Below are positions 7,243 through 16,100 of a stretch of 45,286 bases of DNA, in pieces. The first letter of the stretch is position 1. Each line of letters starts with the position of its first letter. The notes beneath the pieces were generated by a model. That model was not told the DNA's origin and ran no database searches. It worked only from the letters and a program-made list of their open reading frames with translations. Origin of the DNA: Gammaproteobacteria bacterium (lineage in GTDB: Bacteria; Pseudomonadota; Gammaproteobacteria; Methylococcales; Methylococcaceae); NCBI GenBank assembly GCA_009922685.1, contig RFVA01000015.1, positions 1-45,286 on the forward strand. The letters are read 5' to 3'. Position numbers and translations under genes: made by a program.

Positions 7243-8475
7243 ATGATTGATCGCAAGAAAACGGTCGGCGTTAAAGTGGGTGATGTTCAGATCGGCGGTG
7301 GTGCCCCTATCGTGGTCCAGTCCATGACCAATACCGATACCGCCGACGTCGCCGCGACGGTTCAGCAAATTTACGAACTGGCCAGAGCTGGCTCCGAACT
7401 GGTCCGGGTGACGGTAAACAATGAGGCCTCGGCGGAAGCAGTTCCTTATATTCGGGACCAATTGGCTGCAAAGGGTTGCACGGTCCCCATCATCGGTGAC
7501 TTCCATTTCAACGGCCATAAGCTCCTCGAAAAATACCCGGCTTGTGCTGAAGCACTCGGCAAATACCGGATTAATCCCGGCAATGTCGGTCGCGGCTCCA
7601 AGCGCGATCCGCAGTTTGCACAAATGATCGAATTTGCCTGCCGTTTCGACAAGCCGGTCCGTATTGGTGTGAATTGGGGAAGCCTCGACCAGTCGGTTCT
7701 GGCCCGCCTCCTCGATGAGAATGCCGAGCTTCAGAATCCACAGCCTCTTGAAGTCGTGATGCGGGAAGCAGTGATCACCTCCGCGCTTGAAAGTGCACAT
7801 AAGGCCATAGAACTTGGCCTTCCCAAGGAACGCATTGTCATATCCTGCAAGCTCAGCCGTGTCCAGGAGTTGATTGCCGTCTATCAACTTCTCGCCGCCC
7901 GCTGCGACTTTGCGCTCCATCTCGGCCTCACTGAGGCTGGGATGGGATCTAAAGGGATCGTCGCATCGACGGCTGCTCTTGGGGTTCTTTTGCAACAAGG
8001 CATCGGCGATACCATCCGGGTTTCGCTGACCCCTGAACCCATCCTCAACGATCGCTCATTGGAAGTCATCGTGGCGCAGGAAATCCTTCAGACCATGGGG
8101 CTTCGTTCATTTTTACCGCTGGTCACAGCTTGCCCGGGCTGCGGACGGACTACCAGCACCTACTTCCAACAGCTGGCTCAGGACATTCAGAGCCACATTC
8201 GTCACAAAATGCCGGAATGGAAGCAACGTTATCACGGAGTTGAAGATATGCAGGTTGCCGTGATGGGTTGTGTGGTGAATGGTCCTGGCGAGAGCAAGCA
8301 CTCCAACATTGGCATCAGCCTCCCAGGGACCGGGGAAGATCCCGTGGCACCCGTCTATGAAGATGGCATCAAGACAGTGACCCTCAAGGGGGACCGAATC
8401 GCCGAGGAGTTCCAAACCATGGTCGAAGCTTACATTGACAGCCATTACGGCAAGAAGGACATCCACGCCCACTGA
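7243..8475 (+). CDS. ispG: 4-hydroxy-3-methylbut-2-enyl diphosphate synthase (IspG/GcpE)
   Basis: Penultimate enzyme of the MEP isoprenoid pathway; converts methylerythritol cyclodiphosphate to HMBPP with a [4Fe-4S] cluster. It has 410 residues and an N-terminal TIM-barrel start [16 protein letters not shown]. The cluster-binding cysteines lie in ACPGCGRT and [17 protein letters not shown] near the C-terminus, and the NGPGE motif is diagnostic. Length and layout match the bacterial single-chain form without the plant insert. It appears to be a single gene. The 115-base upstream gap contains a CTAGG/CCTAG inverted repeat and a TAAAAT box, but no strong promoter. ATG start with weak ribosome site. 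Confidence 0.97.
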   Translation: MIDRKKTVGVKVGDVQIGGGAPIVVQSMTNTDTADVAATVQQIYELARAGSELVRVTVNNEASAEAVPYIRDQLAAKGCTVPIIGDFHFNGHKLLEKYPACAEALGKYRINPGNVGRGSKRDPQFAQMIEFACRFDKPVRIGVNWGSLDQSVLARLLDENAELQNPQPLEVVMREAVITSALESAHKAIELGLPKERIVISCKLSRVQELIAVYQLLAARCDFALHLGLTEAGMGSKGIVASTAALGVLLQQGIGDTIRVSLTPEPILNDRSLEVIVAQEILQTMGLRSFLPLVTACPGCGRTTSTYFQQLAQDIQSHIRHKMPEWKQRYHGVEDMQVAVMGCVVNGPGESKHSNIGISLPGTGEDPVAPVYEDGIKTVTLKGDRIAEEFQTMVEAYIDSHYGKKDIHAH

Positions 8476-8535
8476 CCTCTATAGAGAGGCTCTTGATTCA
8501 AGATGGGGGAGTGCTGCTTAAAAAGTGCACTGCCC

Positions 8536-8575
8536 GAGGGGTGCTCTCTCGGCATAAACTCGGTGCCTACCCCTC
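8536..8575 (+). other. Inverted repeat between ispG and the L,D-transpeptidase gene
   Basis: GAGGGGT (8536-8542) pairs with ACCCCTC (8569-8575), and a smaller CCGAG/CTCGG hairpin lies within. There is no T run, so a classical terminator is unlikely. It may be a structured 5' leader of the downstream gene or a Rho-dependent end of ispG; function unknown. Confidence 0.35.
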
Positions 8576-8675
8576 ACCAAGACAGTGGTTTGCCTTCGAT
8601 CCACATCCCTTTTCATCAACACTTCCTGACCAGATGCTTCGGTTCAGGCTTATTGCTTAATTTGAGGAGCTCCCC

Positions 8676-9536
8676 ATGTTGACCGCAACCAGAATTCTGA
8701 CCTGGTTCATCATTGCGATTTGGCTCACAGGCTGCGCCATCGAACCTGAAGCTCCGACAGCATCCGCCACCCCAGCACCATCCTCCGGCAAGAAAAAAGA
8801 GCGCCGCTACCTCCGCTTCCCGATGGATACAGCGATTTCACCGCAATACAAATTCCCAAAGTCGGCCCGCTCCATCGATCAAGCTCTCTATACCTTTGCA
8901 CCCGCCGCTATAGATCAACTGAAGCCCTACTTCAAAAAAGCTGGCGTGTCCTACCCTCCCCAAGAGATTGTCCTCATCGCCATCAAGGATGAAAAGAAGA
9001 TGGAGCTCTGGGCTCGAGACTTTGGTTCCTTCAAGCTCATTCGCCCCTACAGTATCAAAGCGGCGAGCGGCATGCGTGGACCCAAACTAAAACAGGGTGA
9101 TCGCCAAGTTCCGGAAGGGATTTATCACATTTCAAGACTCAACCCGAACAGCAACTATCACCTGTCCATGAAGGTCGATTATCCCAATGACTTTGATCGC
9201 GAACATGCCCAAGTTGATGGCCGTTCAGACCTCGGTGGCGACATTTTCATCCATGGCAAGAGCGTTTCTGCGGGCTGCCTCGCGATGGGCGATGCCGCTA
9301 TCGAAGAACTCTTTGTTCTCGCAGCGCATGTCGGCACAGACAACATCAAGGTCGTCATCGCTCCAAGTGACCCGAGACTGCGCCCGCTCGACACCACACA
9401 CCACAGCCTTCCTTATTGGACCGGCGAACTCTATGATCAAGTGACCCGTGAAATCTTCACCATCACTCAAGCAAAACCTCCGGTGAAACTGGCCCACAGC
9501 CATCCCTCCCACCCTATCTACCGTCCAGTCAACTAA
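8676..9536 (+). CDS. YafK/DpaA-like L,D-transpeptidase-fold lipoprotein
   Basis: Envelope protein of 286 residues. The N-terminus is a lipoprotein signal ending in the lipobox LTGC (Cys20), followed by an Ala/Pro/Ser-rich spacer. The YkuD catalytic motif reads FIHGKSVSAGCLAM (about residues 190-203), with the histidine and nucleophile cysteine present. GIYHISRLNPNSNYHLSM is typical of the YafK branch. Family members act on peptidoglycan; E. coli DpaA (YafK) removes Braun lipoprotein from it. The ATG start is well supported by GAGGAG six bases upstream. It appears monocistronic. Exact substrate inferred only. Confidence 0.85.
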   Translation: MLTATRILTWFIIAIWLTGCAIEPEAPTASATPAPSSGKKKERRYLRFPMDTAISPQYKFPKSARSIDQALYTFAPAAIDQLKPYFKKAGVSYPPQEIVLIAIKDEKKMELWARDFGSFKLIRPYSIKAASGMRGPKLKQGDRQVPEGIYHISRLNPNSNYHLSMKVDYPNDFDREHAQVDGRSDLGGDIFIHGKSVSAGCLAMGDAAIEELFVLAAHVGTDNIKVVIAPSDPRLRPLDTTHHSLPYWTGELYDQVTREIFTITQAKPPVKLAHSHPSHPIYRPVN

Positions 9537-9995
9537 GAGAGCCCTCCCAAGCAGAAGCCCCTGAACCATGCCTCTTTTCTGGTGTCACACACCATGGTGG
9601 TTTAAGGAGGCCATGCGGGGATCAACGTAAGGGCAAAGCCTGATGTTGAGGGGGGAATGACCATGGCGGTTGCGATCGAATGTTCTAGCCCTCTGACGTG
9701 ATGGGTTTTGTTTGGCATGTCAAGACAAGGCATCCATCAATGATGCTTGAACCGACAGAAATTAGGGAAGACCCCTTACTGAGCGTTGATCGCAAGAACG
9801 CAGTGAAACGCTGAGAATGGGCTGGACATGGCCCTTTGAAATCAGGCGAAAAATAATTGGCTGCTTTGGGGCACTAAGACTCAAAGGCTTGGCTTAAAAG
9901 GGCGCCGCATGGGGATCCCTTGAGAATGTCGATAAGTTCAGCCTCTTTTAAAAATAAGCCCCATAACGATTAAACATGACCTCTGGAGGTGGTGG
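9537..9995. other. 459-base stretch without a recognisable gene
   Basis: No conserved protein, tRNA or known RNA seen. It holds tiny frames with purine-rich upstream sequence, such as 9657-9701 (14 codons, MTMAVAIECSSPLT), and short inverted repeats such as GGTGT-CAC-ACACC. It may be a decayed gene or a long leader for the following tldD-like gene. Confidence 0.4.
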
Positions 9996-11525
9996 GTGAG
10001 TGGTCCTATAACAATGGAATCGAATCCTCTTTCTTACAGGGGGGGGAATGTCAATGCACCCTCACTCCTGATTACCCCACATTGGCCCGGTTTTGAACCT
10101 GAAAAGGCCTTGAATCTCATCCAGAAAGAGGCCGAGTGGGTGGGGCTTCGCTGGGTAAGAGAAACTACCCAGCGACGTTCCGCCCGAAATGGGCTTCCTG
10201 AAAATAATGGCGCTCACTTCTCCTTTGGGGTCATGATTGAAACCCTGATCGATGGCCATATTGCTTATGCCGGGACCAGTGATCTTTCAGACCAAGGCCT
10301 ATTGCGGGCCACTCAAGCCGCGGCCCTGAAGGCCAAAGAAATGGCCACCAGGAAAGCCTACGCTGCCAGTATCAAGGAACGTCCGACCTCAGTTGGACGC
10401 TACGAAGGACCCAAGGGACGTTGGCTGGATACCGAGGCGCTAGCCACCCTGTCAGGACATCTCATCGAATGTACGCATAGGCTCAAGGTCTCAGAGGCTA
10501 TCGTGACCGCCGTTGCCGAGGTAAGCCTGATTGAATCGGAAGTCTGGTACCTGACCAGCAGTGGAACAAACCTTCAGCAGCGGCAGTTCATGACCGGCCA
10601 ACACTTTGGCGCCATTGCTCAGGGTTCAGGAGAAACTCAGCAGCGTTCGCTGAACGGCCCAACCGCTCGCTGTCAACAAGGGGGACTAGAAGCCTTTGAC
10701 TGGGACCAGTTGGAAGCGGCCTGTGAAGGTGTCGGCGAACAGGCGCTGGCCCTTCTGAAAGCGGATAACTGCCCTAATGAATCCCTGGATCTGATCCTCG
10801 CCGCCGACCAGATGCTCCTCCAGATCCATGAATCGATTGGTCATCCTCTGGAGCTCGATCGAATCCTTGGTGATGAACGCAATTATGCCGGTTGGAGCTT
10901 TATTAAGCCGTCAGACTTTGGTGTGCTGCAATACGGCAGCCCACTGATGAATGTGACCTTTGATCCGACCTACCCCGGTGAGTTCGCCTCCTACCGATTT
11001 GATGATGGCGGAGCACCCGCCACTCGGGAGTTTTTGATCCAGGAAGGGCTCCTGGTTAGGGGACTCGGCGGCCTTGAAAGCCAGCATCGGCTTGGGCTTC
11101 AGGGCGTTGCAAACTTCAGATCCTCTGGTTGGAACCGCGCCCCAATCGACCGCATGGCCAACATCAATCTTGAGCCAGGGCATAGCCGCTTAGAGGACAT
11201 GATCCAACAAGTGGAGCGCGGCATCCTCATGGAGGCAAACCGTTCCTGGTCCATTGATGATGTCCGAAAAAAATTCCAGTTTGGTTGCGAAATCGGGCAT
11301 CTGATTGAGGATGGGCGGATGACCCGGATCCTTAAGAACCCAAACTATCGAGGCGTCACCGTCCCCTTCTGGCACGCCCTCGCCGCCGTCGGTGATCTGA
11401 GTACCAGCAATCATTTTGGGACCCCCTATTGTGGCAAGGGAGAACCTCAGCAAATGATTCGAGTGGGTCACGCTTCTCCAGCGTGTCTCTTCCGAGATAT
11501 CGAAGTCTTTGGAGGGGCTTCATGA
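9996..11525 (+). CDS. TldD-family metalloprotease subunit
   Basis: Protein of 509 residues in the TldD/PmbA (modulator of DNA gyrase) family. The zinc-binding motif HESIGH is at residues 278-283, followed by PLELDRILGDERNYAG; this marks the active TldD-type partner. Known TldD-TldE heterodimers cleave unfolded peptides and mature peptide antibiotics such as microcin B17. The glutamate-rich ligand region and the C-terminal GHASPACLFRDIEVFGG fit the family. The start is GTG with GGAGGT five bases upstream. Its stop overlaps the start of the next gene by ATGA, so the pair is coupled. No peptide precursor is recognisable nearby. The sequence looks like the longer divergent branch rather than canonical E. 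coli TldD. Confidence 0.88.
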   Translation: MSGPITMESNPLSYRGGNVNAPSLLITPHWPGFEPEKALNLIQKEAEWVGLRWVRETTQRRSARNGLPENNGAHFSFGVMIETLIDGHIAYAGTSDLSDQGLLRATQAAALKAKEMATRKAYAASIKERPTSVGRYEGPKGRWLDTEALATLSGHLIECTHRLKVSEAIVTAVAEVSLIESEVWYLTSSGTNLQQRQFMTGQHFGAIAQGSGETQQRSLNGPTARCQQGGLEAFDWDQLEAACEGVGEQALALLKADNCPNESLDLILAADQMLLQIHESIGHPLELDRILGDERNYAGWSFIKPSDFGVLQYGSPLMNVTFDPTYPGEFASYRFDDGGAPATREFLIQEGLLVRGLGGLESQHRLGLQGVANFRSSGWNRAPIDRMANINLEPGHSRLEDMIQQVERGILMEANRSWSIDDVRKKFQFGCEIGHLIEDGRMTRILKNPNYRGVTVPFWHALAAVGDLSTSNHFGTPYCGKGEPQQMIRVGHASPACLFRDIEVFGGAS

Positions 11526-12877
11526 AGACCACGGACACCCATCGCGACCTTTTCCAAGCGCTCTCCAACAAGATCTACTCATCGCTTCATCAGGGTGAAT
11601 CGATGACCCTGCAACTCGCAGCTGAACATCAGGATTACCTTCGGTTCAACCAAACCAGGGTTCGACAAATGACGCAGGTCGAACAAATCCGCCTCTCGAT
11701 GCGCTTTCAATCCGAGGGGCGCCGCGTGGCATTCAGTCTGGATCTCACTAGCGACCTTCATGCCGATACCCGCTCAGTCCTCAGCCTCTTAGAGCGTGCG
11801 AGAGAGGAAATCAAAGTTCTCCCTGAGGATCCCTTTCTATCTCCTATAGAAAACCATGGGGAACACCACGAAGATCATCCCGGCACGCTGCCTCCCCTCC
11901 CCGAGCTTTTGGAGGCGATGGGATTTTATGAGAAAAAAAAGCTCGACCTTGCGGGCCTTTATGCGGGAGGCTCGCTCCTGAGGGCCACCACCAATTCACA
12001 AGGGCTTTACCAGTCCTTTTCGTCCGACAGTTTTTTTCTAGACTATTCGCTCTTTACCCTCAATGTCGCGGGCGAAAACAAGGCCGTTAAAGGCCTTTAC
12101 GCCGGGCGCTCATGGTCAACACCGGCCTTTCATGAGGAGATGACGACCAGCGCGGCGCAGCTCCCGGTTCTTGGGACCCCGAGCAAGCGGCTTGAGCCTG
12201 GACGCTACCGAGTCTTTTTTTCACCGAAGGCTGTTGATGCCCTGATCGGAATGTTTTCCTGGGGAGGGGTGAGCTATGCCGCCTATCGTCAAGGCGAATC
12301 AGCCCTTCAGAAGTTGATGGACGGGGAGGTTCGACTGTCACCTCACTTTAGGCTAGAGGAGGATTTTGGACTCTCGTTAACCCCCCGCTTTAATAGCCTC
12401 GGCGAGATCACGCCGACATCCCTCCCTATCATTGCCGATGGCGAAGTGGAGAACCTCTTAATCAGTTCGAGGACCGCACGGGAATATGGGATCACTGGCA
12501 ACCATGCAGATAGCGCGGAAGCACTTCGATCACCCGTCATGGCACCCGGCAATTTGGCGTCCGAAGATATTCTGAGAAGGCTGGGCACTGGGCTTTACTT
12601 AAGCAATCTTCATTACCTTAACTGGAGCGATCGCTTCAATGCTCGTTTCACGGGAATGACGCGATACGCCTGTTTTTGGGTCGAAGACGGACAGATCGTC
12701 GCCCCCATTAAGGATCTTCGCTTTGACGAAAGTCTTTTTACTCTCTTTGGATCGGCCCTTGAAGCGGTGACGGATCGTGCTGAGATCATCATGGCGACCG
12801 ACACCTACAACCAACGGGCCCTGGGTGGAACCAAGGTCCCTGGGATCCTGGTGGATGGGGTGCGATTTACTCTCTAA
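11522..12877 (+). CDS. TldE/PmbA-family partner of the TldD-like protease
   Basis: Protein of 451 residues from the ATG at 11522, which overlaps the preceding stop as ATGA. It lacks the HExxxH zinc motif, as expected for the TldE/PmbA subunit that pairs with TldD. Family features are the central region with SLLRATTNSQGLYQSFSSD, RYRVFFSPKAVDALIGMF, and the C-terminal FTGMTRYACFWVEDGQI. Together with the upstream subunit it should form a heterodimeric protease in the cytoplasm. It converges on the cytochrome gene with only about 20 bases between, and no terminator is visible. Longer frames reaching upstream into tldD are open by chance. Confidence 0.85.
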   Translation: MKTTDTHRDLFQALSNKIYSSLHQGESMTLQLAAEHQDYLRFNQTRVRQMTQVEQIRLSMRFQSEGRRVAFSLDLTSDLHADTRSVLSLLERAREEIKVLPEDPFLSPIENHGEHHEDHPGTLPPLPELLEAMGFYEKKKLDLAGLYAGGSLLRATTNSQGLYQSFSSDSFFLDYSLFTLNVAGENKAVKGLYAGRSWSTPAFHEEMTTSAAQLPVLGTPSKRLEPGRYRVFFSPKAVDALIGMFSWGGVSYAAYRQGESALQKLMDGEVRLSPHFRLEEDFGLSLTPRFNSLGEITPTSLPIIADGEVENLLISSRTAREYGITGNHADSAEALRSPVMAPGNLASEDILRRLGTGLYLSNLHYLNWSDRFNARFTGMTRYACFWVEDGQIVAPIKDLRFDESLFTLFGSALEAVTDRAEIIMATDTYNQRALGGTKVPGILVDGVRFTL

Positions 12878-12898
12878 GAGATCATCGCACCAGAACGA

Positions 12899-13645
12899 TT
12901 AGATGTTCTTAATCCGACTCCAGCGCTCGGGCCAATGGGCTTCGTCCACCCACATCTGTGCGAGGGAGGTGAAGATCATAATGCTCGAAGCAAGGCTGTA
13001 GCCAAACCCACCGACCATGGTCAACCAAGCGAATGCTGGAATATATTTGGTCAACCACCAAGACAGGACATCCAGAATCAAGAAGGCAAATGGGGTTGAG
13101 ATCAGGATCAGTTTCCACTTGCTCGGGTACTGGGCCATCGAGAAGATCCAGCCGACAAAGAGGAAGATAAAAGAAATACCGAACAGGTGAATGTGAGAAA
13201 CCCGAGTCAAAGAAGCAATACTTGCCCCCTCATCGACTTCGGCGACCTTCTTAAGATTCTCAAATTCCGTGAAGTTGGGAATGGAGGCTCCTGGCCCATG
13301 GCAGCTGACGCAGTATTGTTGGACCAAGGGCTGAATCTCAGCCGTGTATTCCTTATTGCTGGCGCCATCACGCGCCCATTGAATCAGTTTAAAACGCACC
13401 TCATCCGGAGCCATCGGCTCCATCTGGCCTTTTAGCATCGATTCAAGCTTAGATCCGCTCCGATTGCCGTAATAGCTGTAGATGATGTCGTTGATTGAAA
13501 GCCCTGGCTTGCCGTCCGCTTTGCCATGCGTTTCCATGATCTGAAAGCCCGCCATCATCAGCCCAACGCCAATGACCATCAGGAAACCAGTAAAAAGGAC
13601 CTTGTAGGATGACGGCAATTTCGACAGTGTCGTGACCTGAATCAT
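12899..13645 (-). CDS. Membrane-bound monohaem cytochrome c of unknown partner
   Basis: Protein of 248 residues from the ATG at 13645, preceded by AGAGG nine bases upstream. The TTG at 13693 would add 16 residues without a ribosome site. One transmembrane helix (about 15-33, VLFTGFLMVIGVGLMMAGF) is followed by a periplasmic domain. The haem site CVSCHGPG lies near residue 112. Three or four more membrane helices follow (HIHLFGISFIFLFVGWIF; LILISTPFAFLILDVLSWW; FAWLTMVGGFGYSLASS). The haem domain thus sits between helices 1 and 2, facing the periplasm. It probably passes electrons in the respiratory chain; no oxidase or reductase partner is nearby. I do not recognise a named subfamily with certainty. 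Confidence 0.7.
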   Translation of the reverse strand: MIQVTTLSKLPSSYKVLFTGFLMVIGVGLMMAGFQIMETHGKADGKPGLSINDIIYSYYGNRSGSKLESMLKGQMEPMAPDEVRFKLIQWARDGASNKEYTAEIQPLVQQYCVSCHGPGASIPNFTEFENLKKVAEVDEGASIASLTRVSHIHLFGISFIFLFVGWIFSMAQYPSKWKLILISTPFAFLILDVLSWWLTKYIPAFAWLTMVGGFGYSLASSIMIFTSLAQMWVDEAHWPERWSRIKNI

Positions 13646-13961
13646 GGACAAAAACCTCTGATGGTATGGGTCTCTCAAAGCATCATTAGACAACTTCAGT
13701 ATGACGGTAAAACGATCCTTGCGCCATGATTTTGGTCTGCCTCCCCATCATCATCAAGGGAAACTGGCTCCACCAAGCACTATCCTAACCCATGACTTCG
13801 CCCTTCTGTGACCCAAAAGACCGGTTTCGGGTTTCTACCAAAGAAAGTAAAGGACACCGAGAGATCTCACCGAGTGCCTCTTGTGCGATTATCGAATCTC
13901 CTATAGAAACTCGATGGTTACCCGCGGTCATGCGGGAAACCCTCAGGAGGGGACGATTGCG

Positions 13962-14021
13962 ATGTTTCATGACCATACGATCCATCCCGTCTTCCACGAA
14001 GTCTATGATCCTTTGGTTTAA
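13962..14021 (+). CDS. Possible 19-residue His-rich leader peptide
   Basis: Short frame ATG to TAA with a strong AGGAGGGG ribosome site about nine bases upstream. The predicted peptide starts MFHDHTIHPVFHE and has four histidines. It ends four bases before the ATG of the His-rich-tailed lipoprotein, whose own ribosome site is weak, so translation of the lipoprotein could be coupled to this peptide. It may instead mark a wrongly chosen start for the larger gene. Speculative. Confidence 0.35.
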   Translation: MFHDHTIHPVFHEVYDPLV

Positions 14022-14025
14022 AACG

Positions 14026-14670
14026 ATGACACAAGAACAATTAAGAACGCCTTTTTTCTCCCTCTTTAAAACCGGCCTCTTAACGCTGACGCTGACCGTG
14101 AGCGCCCTTTTTAATACCGGCTGCGACTCTGGTTCTTCAGGCAGCTCCACGACGACAGCCAAAGGATCGGCTGAGGCTCACATCGAAGGAGACGTCTCGG
14201 ACATTCACGGGCCCATAAACGCTGGAAAACTCGAAGTCAAAGATAAGAACGATCGTGTGGTAGTGACCTATAACCTCGACGGTCAATCAAATCATTACGC
14301 CATTACAGTGCCTCAAGGCACCACCTATCCGATAGTTCTCATGGTGACACCGCCACCAGGCCCCATAACTCAGGTCGTGAGGGCCGTCGTCACCAACCCT
14401 TTGGCAGATCGGATGGATATCACCGATATCACCAGCCTCGTCGTTGATGCGGCCTTTGCTCTTGGAGGACTCACCGAGGAAAATATTGCTAAGGCCTCCG
14501 GGGGTGCCATTGGGCTCCGTCAACGTCAAGGGGTCAGTGCAGGTTCTGGCGGCGGCGGTTCAGGTGCAGGCCAAAGTGCAGGTGGCGTGGGCCATGGCGG
14601 CCATGGCGGACACGATCTGTCAGGCGGCAGCACCACCCCAAGTGATCAGACACACAGCGCACCTCGTTAA
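14026..14670 (+). CDS. Lipoprotein of unknown function with a Gly/His-rich tail
   Basis: About 214 residues from the ATG at 14026; the open frame extends upstream to 13792 but only from here does it look like a signal sequence. The hydrophobic stretch TGLLTLTLTVSALFN is followed by the lipobox-like NTGC, so the mature protein is probably lipid-anchored. A Ser/Thr linker leads to a globular part (AEAHIEGDVSDIHGPINAGKL) resembling a small beta-domain. The last 50 residues are low complexity (GSGGGGSGAGQSAGG, then GHGGHGGHD), a possible metal-binding tail. No named family recognised. An overlapping leader peptide may control its translation. Confidence 0.6.
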   Translation: MTQEQLRTPFFSLFKTGLLTLTLTVSALFNTGCDSGSSGSSTTTAKGSAEAHIEGDVSDIHGPINAGKLEVKDKNDRVVVTYNLDGQSNHYAITVPQGTTYPIVLMVTPPPGPITQVVRAVVTNPLADRMDITDITSLVVDAAFALGGLTEENIAKASGGAIGLRQRQGVSAGSGGGGSGAGQSAGGVGHGGHGGHDLSGGSTTPSDQTHSAPR

Positions 14671-14729
14671 TCAAAAAGCCACGGGGTGACCGCTCACGCC
14701 CTGTTGATCACCGCGTTGTCATCCGGGCC

Positions 14730-16010
14730 TTAGCTCCAAGGCCGTGAGGTCCAGAAAATAATCGCTCCACTGAGGACCGAGAGAAGCAAGAGGGCGCCGC
14801 CCCCGAGCCAGCGCGTTACCCCACCCCCGAGCACCATCACAAAGATCGCCTTTAAAAGGTTATTACTGGCCGTTGCAATCAGAATGGCGAAAACCAACAC
14901 CTCCGGTGCTCGATCGAAATGGCCTCCGACCACGGCCAGGACAAAGGGATCGATATCGGTAAACCCACTCAGAAAGGCCATCCACTGAAGACCTTCTTGG
15001 GGATCATGGGCGAGAAGATAATGAGTGAGCCCTGTGACCAGAAGGAATGACAGGGCAAATAATAAAGAGGCATGGAGTTCTAAGGGATTCTTTGGGCGGC
15101 CAACGCTCGCCGGTAGCTGGGCCGATCCCTCATGATGGCGCGCCAACACAAAGGCAACGCCGAGCGCCACCAGAAAAAGAGCCAGAAATGCCGGCATCAA
15201 TAAGTAGCCGACTTGCCGATCAAAGAACGTCACCATCAGCAGCAATCGGACATACATCATGCCGGTGGCTAAGACGATGGCTGCAGCCGGCTGAAAGCCA
15301 TTAAGATCAGATTGGCGCGATTCGCGAGCGAGGACAACACTGGCCGCCGTACTGGAATAAAAGCCGCCGATCGCGCCGGTCAAAAGAATCCCCCGATGGG
15401 GCATCAAATAGGTCTGGACCAGATAACTCAGATAGGAAAGGCCACTCATGACCACCACCGCCATCCAGGTCTCATAGACCGACACCGGGAGGTAGGATCC
15501 CATCGGATCCCTCGGCATCAGCGGCAGAATGACGCCCGATAACACCAAAAACTTGGCCAGTGTGATGACTTCCTCATTGGCAAGCCTCAGGGTGAGCCGC
15601 TGGATAGGCTCTTTTGCATTCAAAATGAAGAGTGCAGAAATCACATAGAGGATCAGAAACCAGTCAGGCAGGTTCAGGCTGACAGGGCCAAGGGTATAGC
15701 TCATGAGCCCTAAGAGCATGCCGATCAGTCCCGTCTCCCCCTGGGCCAGCTTGTGCTGATAAAAAACAGCCCACCATCCCCCTAACAGCAACAAACCCCC
15801 AAGGTATAACCAACCAGAAGGCTGCAGCATGAAGAGCACAAATCCAAGGAGTGCCACGAACATCAGCGTCCGGGTGCTCCCAAAGACCCGAAACTTCTGA
15901 TTCATGAGGTAATACTCACGAAGCCCAAGCCCCAGCAAAAGGCTCATGCCCACGGTCAGCAAAAACGCCGTCAACACATCCGGCATGTGAAAAGCATCAT
16001 GAATGGCCAT
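14730..16010 (-). CDS. DUF4010 / MgtC-like multispanning membrane protein
   Basis: Inner-membrane protein of 426 residues with about twelve hydrophobic helices. The N-terminal part (LTVGMSLLLGLGLREYYL, LLGLMSYTLGP) resembles the MgtC/SapB domain, and the central segment (ILLTGAIGGFYSSTAASVVLARES, then LATGMMYVRLLLMV) is typical of DUF4010. The C-terminal GFTDIDPFVLAVVGG also fits. Function in the family is unknown; magnesium or other ion homeostasis is often suggested by the MgtC resemblance. The ATG start has AGGAG five bases upstream. It is divergent from apbE with about 90 bases between. Confidence 0.8.
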   Translation of the reverse strand: MAIHDAFHMPDVLTAFLLTVGMSLLLGLGLREYYLMNQKFRVFGSTRTLMFVALLGFVLFMLQPSGWLYLGGLLLLGGWWAVFYQHKLAQGETGLIGMLLGLMSYTLGPVSLNLPDWFLILYVISALFILNAKEPIQRLTLRLANEEVITLAKFLVLSGVILPLMPRDPMGSYLPVSVYETWMAVVVMSGLSYLSYLVQTYLMPHRGILLTGAIGGFYSSTAASVVLARESRQSDLNGFQPAAAIVLATGMMYVRLLLMVTFFDRQVGYLLMPAFLALFLVALGVAFVLARHHEGSAQLPASVGRPKNPLELHASLLFALSFLLVTGLTHYLLAHDPQEGLQWMAFLSGFTDIDPFVLAVVGGHFDRAPEVLVFAILIATASNNLLKAIFVMVLGGGVTRWLGGGALLLLSVLSGAIIFWTSRPWS

Positions 16011-16100
16011 GGTGTCTCCTGAAGTTCATGAAAATCCCTCTTGAAGTCCACATTCTGCCGATAGAATAAAGGATTCGTCCAAACCCTATTGGATCCCCCC

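Noticed and set aside
11429-11521. PmbA-like protein starting inside the tldD gene
   Set aside because: The extension is an out-of-frame reading of tldD; ATG 11522 with an ATGA overlap is the normal coupling.
13792-14025. Lipoprotein starting at 13792
   Set aside because: The extra 78 residues show no signal or domain character; the signal peptide and lipobox begin only after 14026.
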